Assembly (NCBI RefSeq): GCF_030269515.1
Contig: NZ_BSTM01000031.1
Location: 1-64,000 of the forward strand
Reading direction: 5' to 3'
Length of the DNA: 64,000 bases
From: Actinomadura sp. NBRC 104412
GTDB lineage: Bacteria > Actinomycetota > Actinomycetes > Streptosporangiales > Streptosporangiaceae
The position numbers and the translations under genes were made by a program. Under the pieces are notes generated by a model, which was not told the origin of the DNA, did no database searches, and saw nothing but the letters and a program-made list of their open reading frames with translations. Positions 52,398 to 60,071 of this stretch are shown in pieces; the stretch's first letter is position 1, and every line of letters starts with the position of its first letter.

Positions 52398-52879
52398 CGT
52401 TCCTCGACGTCCTGACCTGGGTGGAGGAGACCCCGCTGGCCGGCGCCGTGCGAGGAGGCCGGTGGATCTACCCGCTCACCGAATCGGCCCACCTCATCGG
52501 GCTCGCCACGATGTTCGGCGCGATCGCCGTGTTCGACCTGCGCCTCCTGGGCTTCGCGCGCCGGGTGCCGGTGAGCGGACTGGCGCGGCAGGCCCTGCCC
52601 TGGTCGCGCGCCGGCTTCGGGCTGGCCGCGGCGAGCGGGTCGCTGCTGTTCTCCGCCAACGCCACGCAGGTCGCCTACAACCCCGCCTTCCAGGTGAAGA
52701 TGGTGCTCATCGGGGCGGCGGCCCTGAACGTCCTCGTCTTCCACACCGGCGTGTTCCGCACCGTCGAACACTGGGACACCGCGGCGCGCACCCCGCCGTC
52801 CGCGCGGGCCGCCGCGGTGGTGTCCCTCATCGCCTGGCCGACCGTGATCGTCTGCGGCCGCCTCATCGCCTACCTCTGA
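52394..52879 (+). CDS. DUF6644-like integral membrane protein
   Basis: A 161-residue protein with four membrane helices and conserved ESAHLIGLATMFGAIAVFDL and LRLLGFARRVPV blocks, as in the actinobacterial DUF6644 family. Its function is unknown. The conserved Glu-Ser-x-His in the first helix might be a redox or metal site (inference). The GTG start overlaps the previous gene's stop. The partner gene upstream encodes an exported, membrane-tethered protein, so the pair may form a membrane complex. It converges on the liv substrate-binding gene. Confidence 0.75.
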   Translation: MTFLDVLTWVEETPLAGAVRGGRWIYPLTESAHLIGLATMFGAIAVFDLRLLGFARRVPVSGLARQALPWSRAGFGLAAASGSLLFSANATQVAYNPAFQVKMVLIGAAALNVLVFHTGVFRTVEHWDTAARTPPSARAAAVVSLIAWPTVIVCGRLIAYL

Positions 52880-52934
52880 GGCGGGAGGCGGCCGCAGATC
52901 CATCCTCAGCCGCGGGCGGCCGGGGATCCGACGG

Positions 52935-54224
52935 TCAGCCCGTCAGCGGGCCGAACTCCTTGCGGGTGTCGATGACCTGGCCGAGCAACTGCCACCGCTC
53001 GCCCTTGAACTGCATCATCTGCATCGACTCGATCGGGAAGCCGTCGTCCTTGGAGGTCGTCATCGTGACGCCCGGCAACAGCATCCCGACCTGGACGTTG
53101 TTCAGGCTGCGCATCGAGTCGCGCAGGCCCTCGCGCGTCTTGCACTTGGCCGCCGTGAACGTCTTGGCGAAGCTGTCCGCCACCGCCCAGCCGAACGCGT
53201 GGTACGGGACGTTCGGGTCGGCGTTCGGCTGATACTGCTTCATCTTCGCCTTGTACAGCTTCATCTCCGCGTCGTTCGCCCACTGCGGGTCGACCGGGTC
53301 CTTGTAGTAGGTGGACGAGACCACGTTCTGCACGTTCTGGAACCCGACCGGCCGCAGCACGGTGATGGACGCGGCCACGTTGTTCACGATGTGCAGCGGG
53401 TTCCAGTCGGTGAGCTTGGCGTCGGCGGCCAGCGCCTGCGACCCGAACTTCGGCGTGGTGATGTTCAGGAACACATCGGCGTCCGAGCCGGACAGGTTCC
53501 GCATCTGCGGATCCACGCTCGGGTCGGTGACCTCGTAGCTCTGCTCCGCCACGATCGAGATCTGGCTGCCCGCGATCGCCTTCTTGAAGCCGCCCAGCAG
53601 GTCCTCGCCGAAGTCGTCGTTCTGGTAGAGCACCGCGACCTTGGCGTTCGGCTTCTCGGTCTTGAGGTACTTGGCGTACACCCGGGCCTCGGAGATGTAG
53701 TTGGGCTGCCAGCCGATCGTCCACGGGTGCTTGGTGTCCGCACCCCACTTGGACGCGCCGGTCGCCACGAACACCTGCGGCACCTTGCGCTGGTTGGCGT
53801 AGTCCCAGGTCGCCGTGGTGGACGGGGTGCCCAGGGTCTGGAACAGCGCGAACACCTGCTCCTGCTCGACCAGGCGGCGCACCTCCTCCACCGCCTTCGG
53901 CGGCTGGTAGCCGTCGTCGCGGACGACGAACTCGACCTGGCGCCCGTCCAGACCGCCCTTCTCCTTGTTCACGTACTCGAAGTACGCCTGGATGCCCTTG
54001 GGAATGTCCCCGTACGCCGACGCCGGGCCGGACAGCGGGTAGACCCCGCCCAGCTTCAGCGTCTTGTCGGTGATACCCGTCGTCTGCTGGCCCTGACACT
54101 CGCCGGAGGCCTGGGTGCCCCCGTCCTCCCCGCGCCCCCCGCACGAGGCCAGCATCGTCGCCGCGAGCAGCACGGCCGCCGTCGCCGCCGTGCCACGGAC
54201 CGTCCCGCCTCCGAATGACCGCAT
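52935..54224 (-). CDS. livK: branched-chain amino-acid ABC transporter substrate-binding lipoprotein
   Basis: A 429-residue receptor of a HAAT-family importer. The signal peptide ends in the lipobox LASC. The mature part is a type I periplasmic fold of the Leu/Ile/Val-binding type (LKLGGVYPLSGPASAYGDIP; VFALFQTLGTPSTTATWDYA; HAFGWAVADSFAKTF). The ligand could be a branched-chain amino acid, amide, urea or a related small molecule; that is not fixed by sequence. It is the last gene of the liv operon and lies 3 bp after livM. Promoter is upstream of livG. Confidence 0.92.
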   Translation of the reverse strand: MRSFGGGTVRGTAATAAVLLAATMLASCGGRGEDGGTQASGECQGQQTTGITDKTLKLGGVYPLSGPASAYGDIPKGIQAYFEYVNKEKGGLDGRQVEFVVRDDGYQPPKAVEEVRRLVEQEQVFALFQTLGTPSTTATWDYANQRKVPQVFVATGASKWGADTKHPWTIGWQPNYISEARVYAKYLKTEKPNAKVAVLYQNDDFGEDLLGGFKKAIAGSQISIVAEQSYEVTDPSVDPQMRNLSGSDADVFLNITTPKFGSQALAADAKLTDWNPLHIVNNVAASITVLRPVGFQNVQNVVSSTYYKDPVDPQWANDAEMKLYKAKMKQYQPNADPNVPYHAFGWAVADSFAKTFTAAKCKTREGLRDSMRSLNNVQVGMLLPGVTMTTSKDDGFPIESMQMMQFKGERWQLLGQVIDTRKEFGPLTG

Positions 54225-54227
54225 GTC

Positions 54228-55304
54228 CTATCCCTTCCGGTTGAGCGCCTGCGCAGCTCGTCCCGCCAGCCCGGCCAGCCCGGTCGGGGCCACGTACATC
54301 ACCGCGATGATCAGCAGGCCGAAGATCATTCCGGGTGCCGCCTCGTTGGTCTCCTGGGACAGGCTGGGCACGAACATCACGAACAGCCCGCCGAGCAGCG
54401 GCCCCCAGGACGAGCCCAGGCCGCCCACGACGATCCCGGCGAGCAGCATGATCGACAGGTTGACGGTGAACGAGTCCGGCGAGACGAACCCGAACGTCCA
54501 CGTGTGAAGGCAGCCGGCCGCCCCCGCGAACATCGCGCTCCACGCGAACGCCAGCCTCTTGTACGAGGCCAGCCGCACGCCCATGACCTCGGCCGCCGTC
54601 TCGTTGTCCCGCACCGAGTGCAGGGCGCGGCCCACCCGCGAGCGCAGCAGGCTGTAGGTCACCGCGAACGCCACGATCGTCACCGCCAGCGTCATGAGGT
54701 ACAGCCACTGGTCCTCGGCCAGCCCCGTCCAGGCCGGCGGCTGCGGCTTCTCCAGCGACAGGCCCATCGACCCGCCCGTGACCGACTCGAACCGCTTCAG
54801 CAGCGGCACCAGGAAGACCGCGATGGCCAGGGTGACCAGCGCCAAGTACAAACCGCGCAGCCGGGTCGCGGGCACCCCCAGCGCCAGCCCGATCACGAAC
54901 GCCACCACCGCCGCGGCCGGAAGCGTCAGCGGGTACGGCACGTCCCAGCGGAACATCATGATCGCCGCCGCGTACGCGCCGACCGCGTAGAACGCCCCAT
55001 GCCCCAGCGAGATCTGCCCGCTGTGCCCCACCAGCAGGTTCAGGCCCAGCAACGCCACCGCGTAGACCATCACCATCGTGAACTGGAACACCCGGAACGG
55101 CACGAGCTGGAACGGCACGTACAGCGCCACCACCAGCAGCACCACCACGGCGACGAGGTGCGGCCGGCTCCTCACCAGCCCGACCAGCCGCGCCACCACG
55201 GAACCCCGGCCCTCCGGCACCCGCTCGTCGCTCTTCACCGGCGCCGCGGGGATCTCGTCGTCGGACGCGGTCTTCTCCAGCCCGACCTTCGTCTTCTCGC
55301 TCAT
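54228..55304 (-). CDS. livM: branched-chain amino-acid ABC transporter permease LivM
   Basis: A 358-residue membrane permease of the HAAT family with about nine helices. It contains LNLLVGHSGQISLGHGAFYA, a LivM hallmark, and MGVRLASYKRLAFAWSAMFA, the EAA-like cytoplasmic loop. A hydrophilic N-terminal extension of about 40 residues (KTASDDEIPAAPVKSDERVP) precedes the first helix. Its ATG overlaps the stop of the repeat-derived ORF upstream (ATGA). It pairs with LivH to form the channel. The extension has a composition like the repeat tails seen elsewhere in this operon. Confidence 0.93.
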   Translation of the reverse strand: MSEKTKVGLEKTASDDEIPAAPVKSDERVPEGRGSVVARLVGLVRSRPHLVAVVVLLVVALYVPFQLVPFRVFQFTMVMVYAVALLGLNLLVGHSGQISLGHGAFYAVGAYAAAIMMFRWDVPYPLTLPAAAVVAFVIGLALGVPATRLRGLYLALVTLAIAVFLVPLLKRFESVTGGSMGLSLEKPQPPAWTGLAEDQWLYLMTLAVTIVAFAVTYSLLRSRVGRALHSVRDNETAAEVMGVRLASYKRLAFAWSAMFAGAAGCLHTWTFGFVSPDSFTVNLSIMLLAGIVVGGLGSSWGPLLGGLFVMFVPSLSQETNEAAPGMIFGLLIIAVMYVAPTGLAGLAGRAAQALNRKG

Positions 55305-55555
55305 CCTGTGTACCCCGCGAACCTCCGGGACGCTTCGTGGCGCCGCCTTCCCTCGTCGCTTCGGTCGCTGGTTCCTTGCTCCCTGCGCTGTTCAGTCCAG
55401 GTGGCGCCGCGCCCCTGCGGCCCGGTCATGCTGTGTTGGCCCGCGTGCCTGCGGGGCGCTTTTAGGCGCCGCCTTCCCTCGTCGCTTCGGTCGCTCGTTC
55501 CTCGCTCCCTGCGCTCCTCAGTCCAGACGGCGCCGCGCCCCTCCGGCCCGCTCAC
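55301..55555 (-). repeat. in-frame tandem 126-bp repeat forming an ORF between livH and livM
   Basis: Two 126-bp units (starting at 55339 and 55465 on the plus strand) give an 84-codon frame that runs exactly from livH to livM. Its GTG overlaps the livH stop (GTGA) and its TGA overlaps the livM start (ATGA). Each unit encodes 42 residues with the shared core TEERRERGTSDRSDEGRRR or TEQRREQGTSDRSDEGRRR. No protein family is recognised and real translation is unproven. The ORF keeps the two permease genes coupled across a 250-bp spacer that is otherwise repeat sequence. Confidence 0.7.
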
Positions 55556-56433
55556 GCTCTCTCCACCGCCGCTCGGCCGAACAGGCCCTGGGGGCGCAGC
55601 AGCAGGACGCCGAGGATGACGGCCAGCGGTACGCCGATCTTCAGGTCGGAGCCGATGAAGCCGACATAGGCGCCCGCCAGGGTCTCCGCGATACCGACGA
55701 TCAGGCCGCCGACGACAGCGCCCATGGGGCTGTCGAAGCCGCCCAGTGTCGCCGCCGCGAACGCGTAGATCAGGACGCCGCCCATCATGTTCGGCTCAAG
55801 GAACAGCAGCGGCGCCACCAGCACGCCGGACACCGCGCCGACCATCGCGGCCAGGCCCCAGCCGAGCGCCAGCGTCCAGCCGACCCGGATGCCGACCAGC
55901 CGCGCCGAGTCGGGGTTGGTGGCCACCGCGCGCATCCCAAGGCCGATCTTGGTGTACTGGAACAGCAGGTAGAGCAGGCCCATCACGGCCCCGACCACGG
56001 CGAGGACGCCCAGCGTCGAGTAGGCGACGCTCACCCCGCCCGCCTCCAGCGCGCCGCGCGGGAACGGGTTGGGGAAGTCCTTGATGAGGAACGTCCAGAT
56101 CCAGCCGGCCGCGGCGTTGACGAAGATGAACAGCCCCACCGTGACGATCACCACGGTCAGCTCCGGCGCCCCCTCCACCGGACGGATGATCACGCGTTCG
56201 ATCGCCATCCCGCCGAGGAAGGAGATGGCCAGGGTGAGCACGAGCGCCAGCCAGAACGGCATCCCGCCGTCCACGAACTGCCAGGCGATGTAGGTCGCGA
56301 ACATCGCCAGCTCGCCCTGCGCGAAGTTGACGATACCGGTGAACTGGTAGATCAGCACCAGGGCGAGCGCCAGGCTGGCATAGATCGCGCCGGCGCCGAG
56401 CCCCTCGACGATCTGCTGCAGGAAGTCGGTCAT
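55552..56433 (-). CDS. livH: branched-chain amino-acid ABC transporter permease LivH
   Basis: A 293-residue membrane permease with about eight helices. FLQQIVEGLGAGAIYASLAL at the N-terminus and NFAQGELAMFATYIAWQFVD are the classic LivH blocks, and MRAVATNPDSARLVGIRVGW is the cytoplasmic coupling loop. It pairs with LivM. It starts 2 bp after the livF stop, and its own stop overlaps the repeat ORF start. The length and motifs are standard, so the gene itself is not disturbed by the repeats on its 3' side. Confidence 0.94.
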   Translation of the reverse strand: MTDFLQQIVEGLGAGAIYASLALALVLIYQFTGIVNFAQGELAMFATYIAWQFVDGGMPFWLALVLTLAISFLGGMAIERVIIRPVEGAPELTVVIVTVGLFIFVNAAAGWIWTFLIKDFPNPFPRGALEAGGVSVAYSTLGVLAVVGAVMGLLYLLFQYTKIGLGMRAVATNPDSARLVGIRVGWTLALGWGLAAMVGAVSGVLVAPLLFLEPNMMGGVLIYAFAAATLGGFDSPMGAVVGGLIVGIAETLAGAYVGFIGSDLKIGVPLAVILGVLLLRPQGLFGRAAVERA

Positions 56434-56435
56434 GC

Positions 56436-57476
56436 CTAGATCCGGTATCCGAGGTAGGACTGGGCGACCTGCTCGTCCGCGCGGATGTCGGCCGCCGAGC
56501 CCGACAGCACGATCCGGCCGGTCTCCAGCACGTGCGCCTGATCGGCGATGTCCAGCGCCAGATGGGCGTTCTGCTCGACCACGACCACGGTGGTGCGCTC
56601 CTCCCGGTTGATCGACTGCACGATGCCGAACAGCTCCCTGGTCACCATCGGGGCCAGTCCCAGGGACGGCTCGTCCAGAAGCATCAGCCGGGGCCGCAGC
56701 ATCAGCCCGCGGCCGATCGCGAGCATCTGCTGCTCACCGCCGCTGAGACTGCCCGCCGCCTGCTTCAGCCGTCGCTTCAGGACGGGGAAGTGGCCGTACA
56801 CGCGCTCCAGGTCGGCCTGGACGGCGGCCCGGTCGCGCCGCGCGAACGCGCCGAGCCGCAGGTTCTCCTCGACGGTCAGCGGCATGAACGTCCCGCGTCC
56901 TTCCGGGACGTGCGCGACACCGAGCCGGGCCACGGCGTCGGGGGAACGCCCGGAGAGCGAGACGCCGTCGAGCCGCACGCTGCCGCGCCCCTTGACGACA
57001 CCGCTCAGGGCGCGCAGGAGGGTGGTCTTGCCCGCGCCGTTCGGCCCGAGGATCGCGCAGATCTCGCCCTCCCCGACCGAAAGGCTGATGCCTTCCAGAA
57101 CGCGCACCGCCCCGTACCCGGCGTGCAGGTCCTCGACGACCAGGAACGCACCCGCGGAATCCCTCTTCTCCGCGCCCTCATCCGCCGCCGCAGGCTTGTG
57201 CTCGCTGTGCTCGCTCATGCCATCGACCGCCGCAGGCTCGTGCTCGTTCATGCTGTGTTTGTCCTGAGGGGACGACCCCCCGGCAACCGCCGCAGGCATG
57301 AACTCGCTTCGCTCGTTCATGCTGTGTTTTTTCTGGGGGGTCGACCCCCCAGACCCCCCGGCAACCGCCGCAGGCATGAACTCGCTTCGCTCGTTCATGC
57401 TGTGTTTCTTCTGGGGGGTCGACCCCCCAGACCCCCCGGCAACCGCCGCAGGCATGAACTCGCTTCGCTCGTTCAT
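56436..57476 (-). CDS. livF: branched-chain amino-acid ABC transporter ATPase LivF with repeat-derived N-terminus
   Basis: The second ATPase of the HAAT importer. The core has Walker A GPNGAGKTT, signature SLSGGEQQ, Walker B LMLLDEPSLGLAP and the switch His region VVVVEQNAHLAL. The frame starts at ATG 57476, overlapping the livG stop (ATGA), and its first about 85 residues are degenerate repeats (MNERSEF, then MPAAVAGGSGGSTPQKK-like, five decaying units). A start at ATG 57218 (MSEHSEHKPAAADEG) would give a 260-residue protein closer to normal length. Which start is used is unresolved; coupling favours the long form. Confidence 0.9.
   Translation of the reverse strand: MNERSEFMPAAVAGGSGGSTPQKKHSMNERSEFMPAAVAGGSGGSTPQKKHSMNERSEFMPAAVAGGSSPQDKHSMNEHEPAAVDGMSEHSEHKPAAADEGAEKRDSAGAFLVVEDLHAGYGAVRVLEGISLSVGEGEICAILGPNGAGKTTLLRALSGVVKGRGSVRLDGVSLSGRSPDAVARLGVAHVPEGRGTFMPLTVEENLRLGAFARRDRAAVQADLERVYGHFPVLKRRLKQAAGSLSGGEQQMLAIGRGLMLRPRLMLLDEPSLGLAPMVTRELFGIVQSINREERTTVVVVEQNAHLALDIADQAHVLETGRIVLSGSAADIRADEQVAQSYLGYRI
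57252..57476 (-). repeat. 78-bp tandem repeats at the livG-livF junction
   Basis: Units at 57399-57476 and 57321-57398 are 78 bp and nearly identical. A third, 69-bp unit covers 57252-57320, and a shorter degenerate one follows. Each unit holds CATGAAC/GTTCATG arms around GCGAAGCGA, and a G-tract/C-tract palindrome GGGGGGTCGACCCCCC in the two full units. The period is a multiple of three and the frame shared with livF has no stop. The same G/C-tract element recurs at 23782-23815 and, in altered form, at 59870-60047. Confidence 0.85.
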
Positions 57477-58231
57477 GCTGCGGTCCCCAAGTACGCCTCG
57501 ATGACGGACGGGTTGCGTTGGACCTCGTCGGGTGGGCCTTCGGCGATCTTGCGGCCGAAGTCGAGGCAGATCACGCGGTCGCAGATGCCCATCACGAAGC
57601 CCATGTGGTGCTCCACCACGATCAGGGTCAGGTCCAGGTCGGCGCGGATGGTCCTGAGCAGGTCGGAGAAGTCGTCGACCTCCGACGAGCTGAGGCCGTT
57701 CACCGGTTCGTCCAGGAGGAGCAGCCTGGGGTGGACGGCGAGCGCGCGGGCCAGTTCCACCCGTTTGAGCGTCCCGAACGGCAGGCCCGCCGCCGGGTGG
57801 TCGGCGACGTCGGTGAGCTGGAGCCGGTCCAGCACCTCGTCGGCCTCGGCGCGCAGCCGGGCCTCCTCGCGGCGGACGGAGGGCAGCCGCAGGCTCGCGC
57901 TGACGAAGCCGGTGCGGCCGTGGTGGTGCGCGCCGACCATGACGTTGTCACGCACCGTCATCCGCGGGAACAGCCCGAGGTTCTGGAACGTGCGGGCGAT
58001 GCCGAGGGCGGCGATCGCGTGCGGAGGCTCGGCCAGGAGGTCGCGCTCCTGGTAGACGACCCGGCCGGAGTTCGCCTCGTACCGGCGGGTCAGGCAGTTG
58101 AACAGGGTGGTCTTGCCGGCGCCGTTCGGGCCGATCAGTCCCACCATCTCGCCGGGCTCCACGGCGAAGCCGACACCGTCCAGCGCGGTGATGCCACCGA
58201 AGCGAACGGTGAGGTCGTCAACCTCCAGCAT
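57473..58231 (-). CDS. livG: branched-chain amino-acid ABC transporter ATPase LivG
   Basis: The first ATPase of the importer, 252 residues. Walker A is GPNGAGKTTLFN, IARTFQNLGLFPRMTV is the Q-loop region, the signature lies in GLPFGTLKRVELARAL (a typical LivG variant of the LSGGQ motif), and Walker B is LLLLDEPVNGL. VVEHHMGFVM contains the switch His. ATG 58231 follows GGAGG and starts the normal N-terminus (LEVDDLTVRFGG); the longer frame upstream is ignored. It is the first gene of the liv operon and is divergent from the PucR gene. Confidence 0.94.
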   Translation of the reverse strand: MLEVDDLTVRFGGITALDGVGFAVEPGEMVGLIGPNGAGKTTLFNCLTRRYEANSGRVVYQERDLLAEPPHAIAALGIARTFQNLGLFPRMTVRDNVMVGAHHHGRTGFVSASLRLPSVRREEARLRAEADEVLDRLQLTDVADHPAAGLPFGTLKRVELARALAVHPRLLLLDEPVNGLSSSEVDDFSDLLRTIRADLDLTLIVVEHHMGFVMGICDRVICLDFGRKIAEGPPDEVQRNPSVIEAYLGTAA

Positions 58232-58420
58232 CCGGCCTCCTGCCTTCGGGGTGGTTCGGTGGGACGGCGGAACGAGGTTCTGGAGTAGGGCGTCAGCGTA
58301 GAATCCGCACCTCAGAGAGCACATTGGGCACGAGAACCCAAGATGGGACCGGCGAGTTGTCCGCAGAGAACAGCCCGCGTCTCGGACGTGTCACGGCCCG
58401 TTGACGCCCCGCTCTGTGAC

Positions 58421-59848
58421 ATGGATCATCCGGGCATGTCCGGTGGCTTCAGCACGGGAACGCTCACCGGTGCGGACACGGTCCGTGCCGAACGCTCACG
58501 GATCCTTGCCGAACTCCTCGATCGAGTCGACGAACTGGCGGAACGGGCGCTCGCCGTGATGTGCACGGAGATCCCCGCGTACGAGGCGCAGGACGCCGGC
58601 TTCCACGCCGACGTGCTGGAGCAGGTGCACCGCCACTACCGCACCAAACTGGCCATCTTCCTCGAAGAGCGCACGGTGACCTTCGAGGACATCGCGTTCA
58701 GCCGGCGCGCGTCGATGCGCCGCGCCCAGGCGGGGTTCGCGCTGGCCGACTACATCAACGCCTTCCGCGTGGGGCAGCAGGTGTTCTGGGAGGCGGTGCT
58801 CGATCACGCGGGCGGGTCGTACGCGGGGCACGAGGCGGCGCTCACGCTGGCGGGGCCACTGATGCGGTACTGCGACTTCGCCAGCACGCACGCCGCCAAC
58901 GCGTACATGGAGTTCCAGCAGTACGCGGCGGCCGAGGCCGTACGGGAGAGCCGCGACCTGGTGGAGGTGCTGCTGGCCGGTGAGATGCCGACCCGCGGGC
59001 CGCAGCTCGCCGCCGCGCACGCGCACGGCCTGGTCACCCATCCCCGCGCGCCGCTGATGGTGGTGAGCGCCGTCCTGGTCGGCCAGGACGGTACGGCGGC
59101 GACGTCCCGCCCCAGCGCCTCGCCGGGGAACGGCGCGGACGCGCGGCACGCGGCGTGCGCGGCGATCGCCCGCACCGGTGTGAACGGGCGCCGGACGCTG
59201 TCGGTGGTCCGCCAGTCGGAGATCGTCGCGGTGCCCGCGCTGGGACCGGGAGGCGACCCCGAGGAGCTGTGCGACCGGTTCCAGGAGGTGCAGGCGAACC
59301 TGCTGGCCGAGGGGATCGCGCTGGCCGTGGGGATCAGCACCGTGGTCGAGGGCGTGGAGGAGATCCCGCGCGCCTATCACGAGGCGCGGGCGGTGCTGGA
59401 GTTCCTGCCGGAGGACGGCGGGGTGGCGGCGCTGCCCCGCATCAGCCCGTTCGAGTACATGGCGATGCGTGCCGACGACACCGCGCGCCACCTCGTGGAT
59501 CCGCGCATCACCGGGCTGCTGGCCGAGGACCGGGCCCGCGGCGGCGTGCTCACCGCCACCATCAGGGCGTTCGCGTCCGCCGACCTCAACCTGCGCGCCG
59601 CGGCCGAGCGGTTGCAGATTCACCACAACACCGCCCAGTACCGGCTGCGCCGCATCCAGGAACGCACCGGCCGCAACCTGCGGCACATCACCGACCTGGT
59701 CGACCTGCTGGTGGCGATCGCCCTTCAGGACGCGCTACCCCCGGGGACCGCCCCTGGGACCAACTCCGCGCGGCAAAGACTGGTTTCCGCGACCAATGAG
59801 AGCCATGGGACGGCCGACATAACGTCGCATCATGACCCAGCGAAATGA
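58421..59848 (+). CDS. PucR-family transcriptional regulator
   Basis: A regulator of about 475 residues. The N-terminal half is helical (RILAELLDRVDELAERALAV; ASMRRAQAGFALADYINAFR), the middle is a GGDEF-related domain (GIALAVGISTVVEGVEEIPR; AYHEARAVLEF), and the C-terminal helix-turn-helix of the PucR type reads RAFASADLNLRAAAERLQIH and HNTAQYRLRRIQERTGR. ATG 58421 is taken; ATG 58343 and 58436 are also possible. Its gene is divergent from the liv operon and upstream of an acyl-CoA ligase, and it may control either. PucR members often respond to purine or amino-acid metabolites. Confidence 0.85.
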   Translation: MDHPGMSGGFSTGTLTGADTVRAERSRILAELLDRVDELAERALAVMCTEIPAYEAQDAGFHADVLEQVHRHYRTKLAIFLEERTVTFEDIAFSRRASMRRAQAGFALADYINAFRVGQQVFWEAVLDHAGGSYAGHEAALTLAGPLMRYCDFASTHAANAYMEFQQYAAAEAVRESRDLVEVLLAGEMPTRGPQLAAAHAHGLVTHPRAPLMVVSAVLVGQDGTAATSRPSASPGNGADARHAACAAIARTGVNGRRTLSVVRQSEIVAVPALGPGGDPEELCDRFQEVQANLLAEGIALAVGISTVVEGVEEIPRAYHEARAVLEFLPEDGGVAALPRISPFEYMAMRADDTARHLVDPRITGLLAEDRARGGVLTATIRAFASADLNLRAAAERLQIHHNTAQYRLRRIQERTGRNLRHITDLVDLLVAIALQDALPPGTAPGTNSARQRLVSATNESHGTADITSHHDPAK

Positions 59849-60071
59849 GCTCCTGATCCCAGTGGTGACCGGGGGCGCGGGGGGCGTAGCCCCCGGACGG
59901 GGGTGCAGGGGGCGGAGCCCCTTGCCGGGGGTGTTGGGGGCGGAGCCCCTGACCGCGGCGAAGAGGCCGTGGCCTGGAGCGAGTTCTGCGAGCGGAGGGA
60001 CGCGGCCGCCGCGTCCCCGGGGGGTGTGGGGGGTCGCCCCCCCACACGACAACAGCCATGAACCTCGCTGA
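59832..60071 (+). repeat. G/C-tract repeat cluster with bridging ORF between pucR and the acyl-CoA ligase
   Basis: The 209-bp spacer is full of short hairpins: GGGGGC-GTA-GCCCCC at 59880, GGGGC-GGA-GCCCC near 59909 and 59937, and GTGTGGGGGG-N4-CCCCCCACAC at 60024-60047. One 79-codon frame (MTQRNELLIPVVTGGAGGVA onward) starts inside pucR and ends inside the ligase gene, overlapping both. Its first residues align with the livF repeat tail (M-x-x-R-x-E ... P-x-V-x-GG-x-GG). Translation is unproven. No other gene lies in the spacer. Confidence 0.6.

Noticed and set aside
57290..57480. CRISPR array
   Set aside because: The repeat units are contiguous with no unique spacers, and no cas genes are present; they are tandem in-frame repeats.
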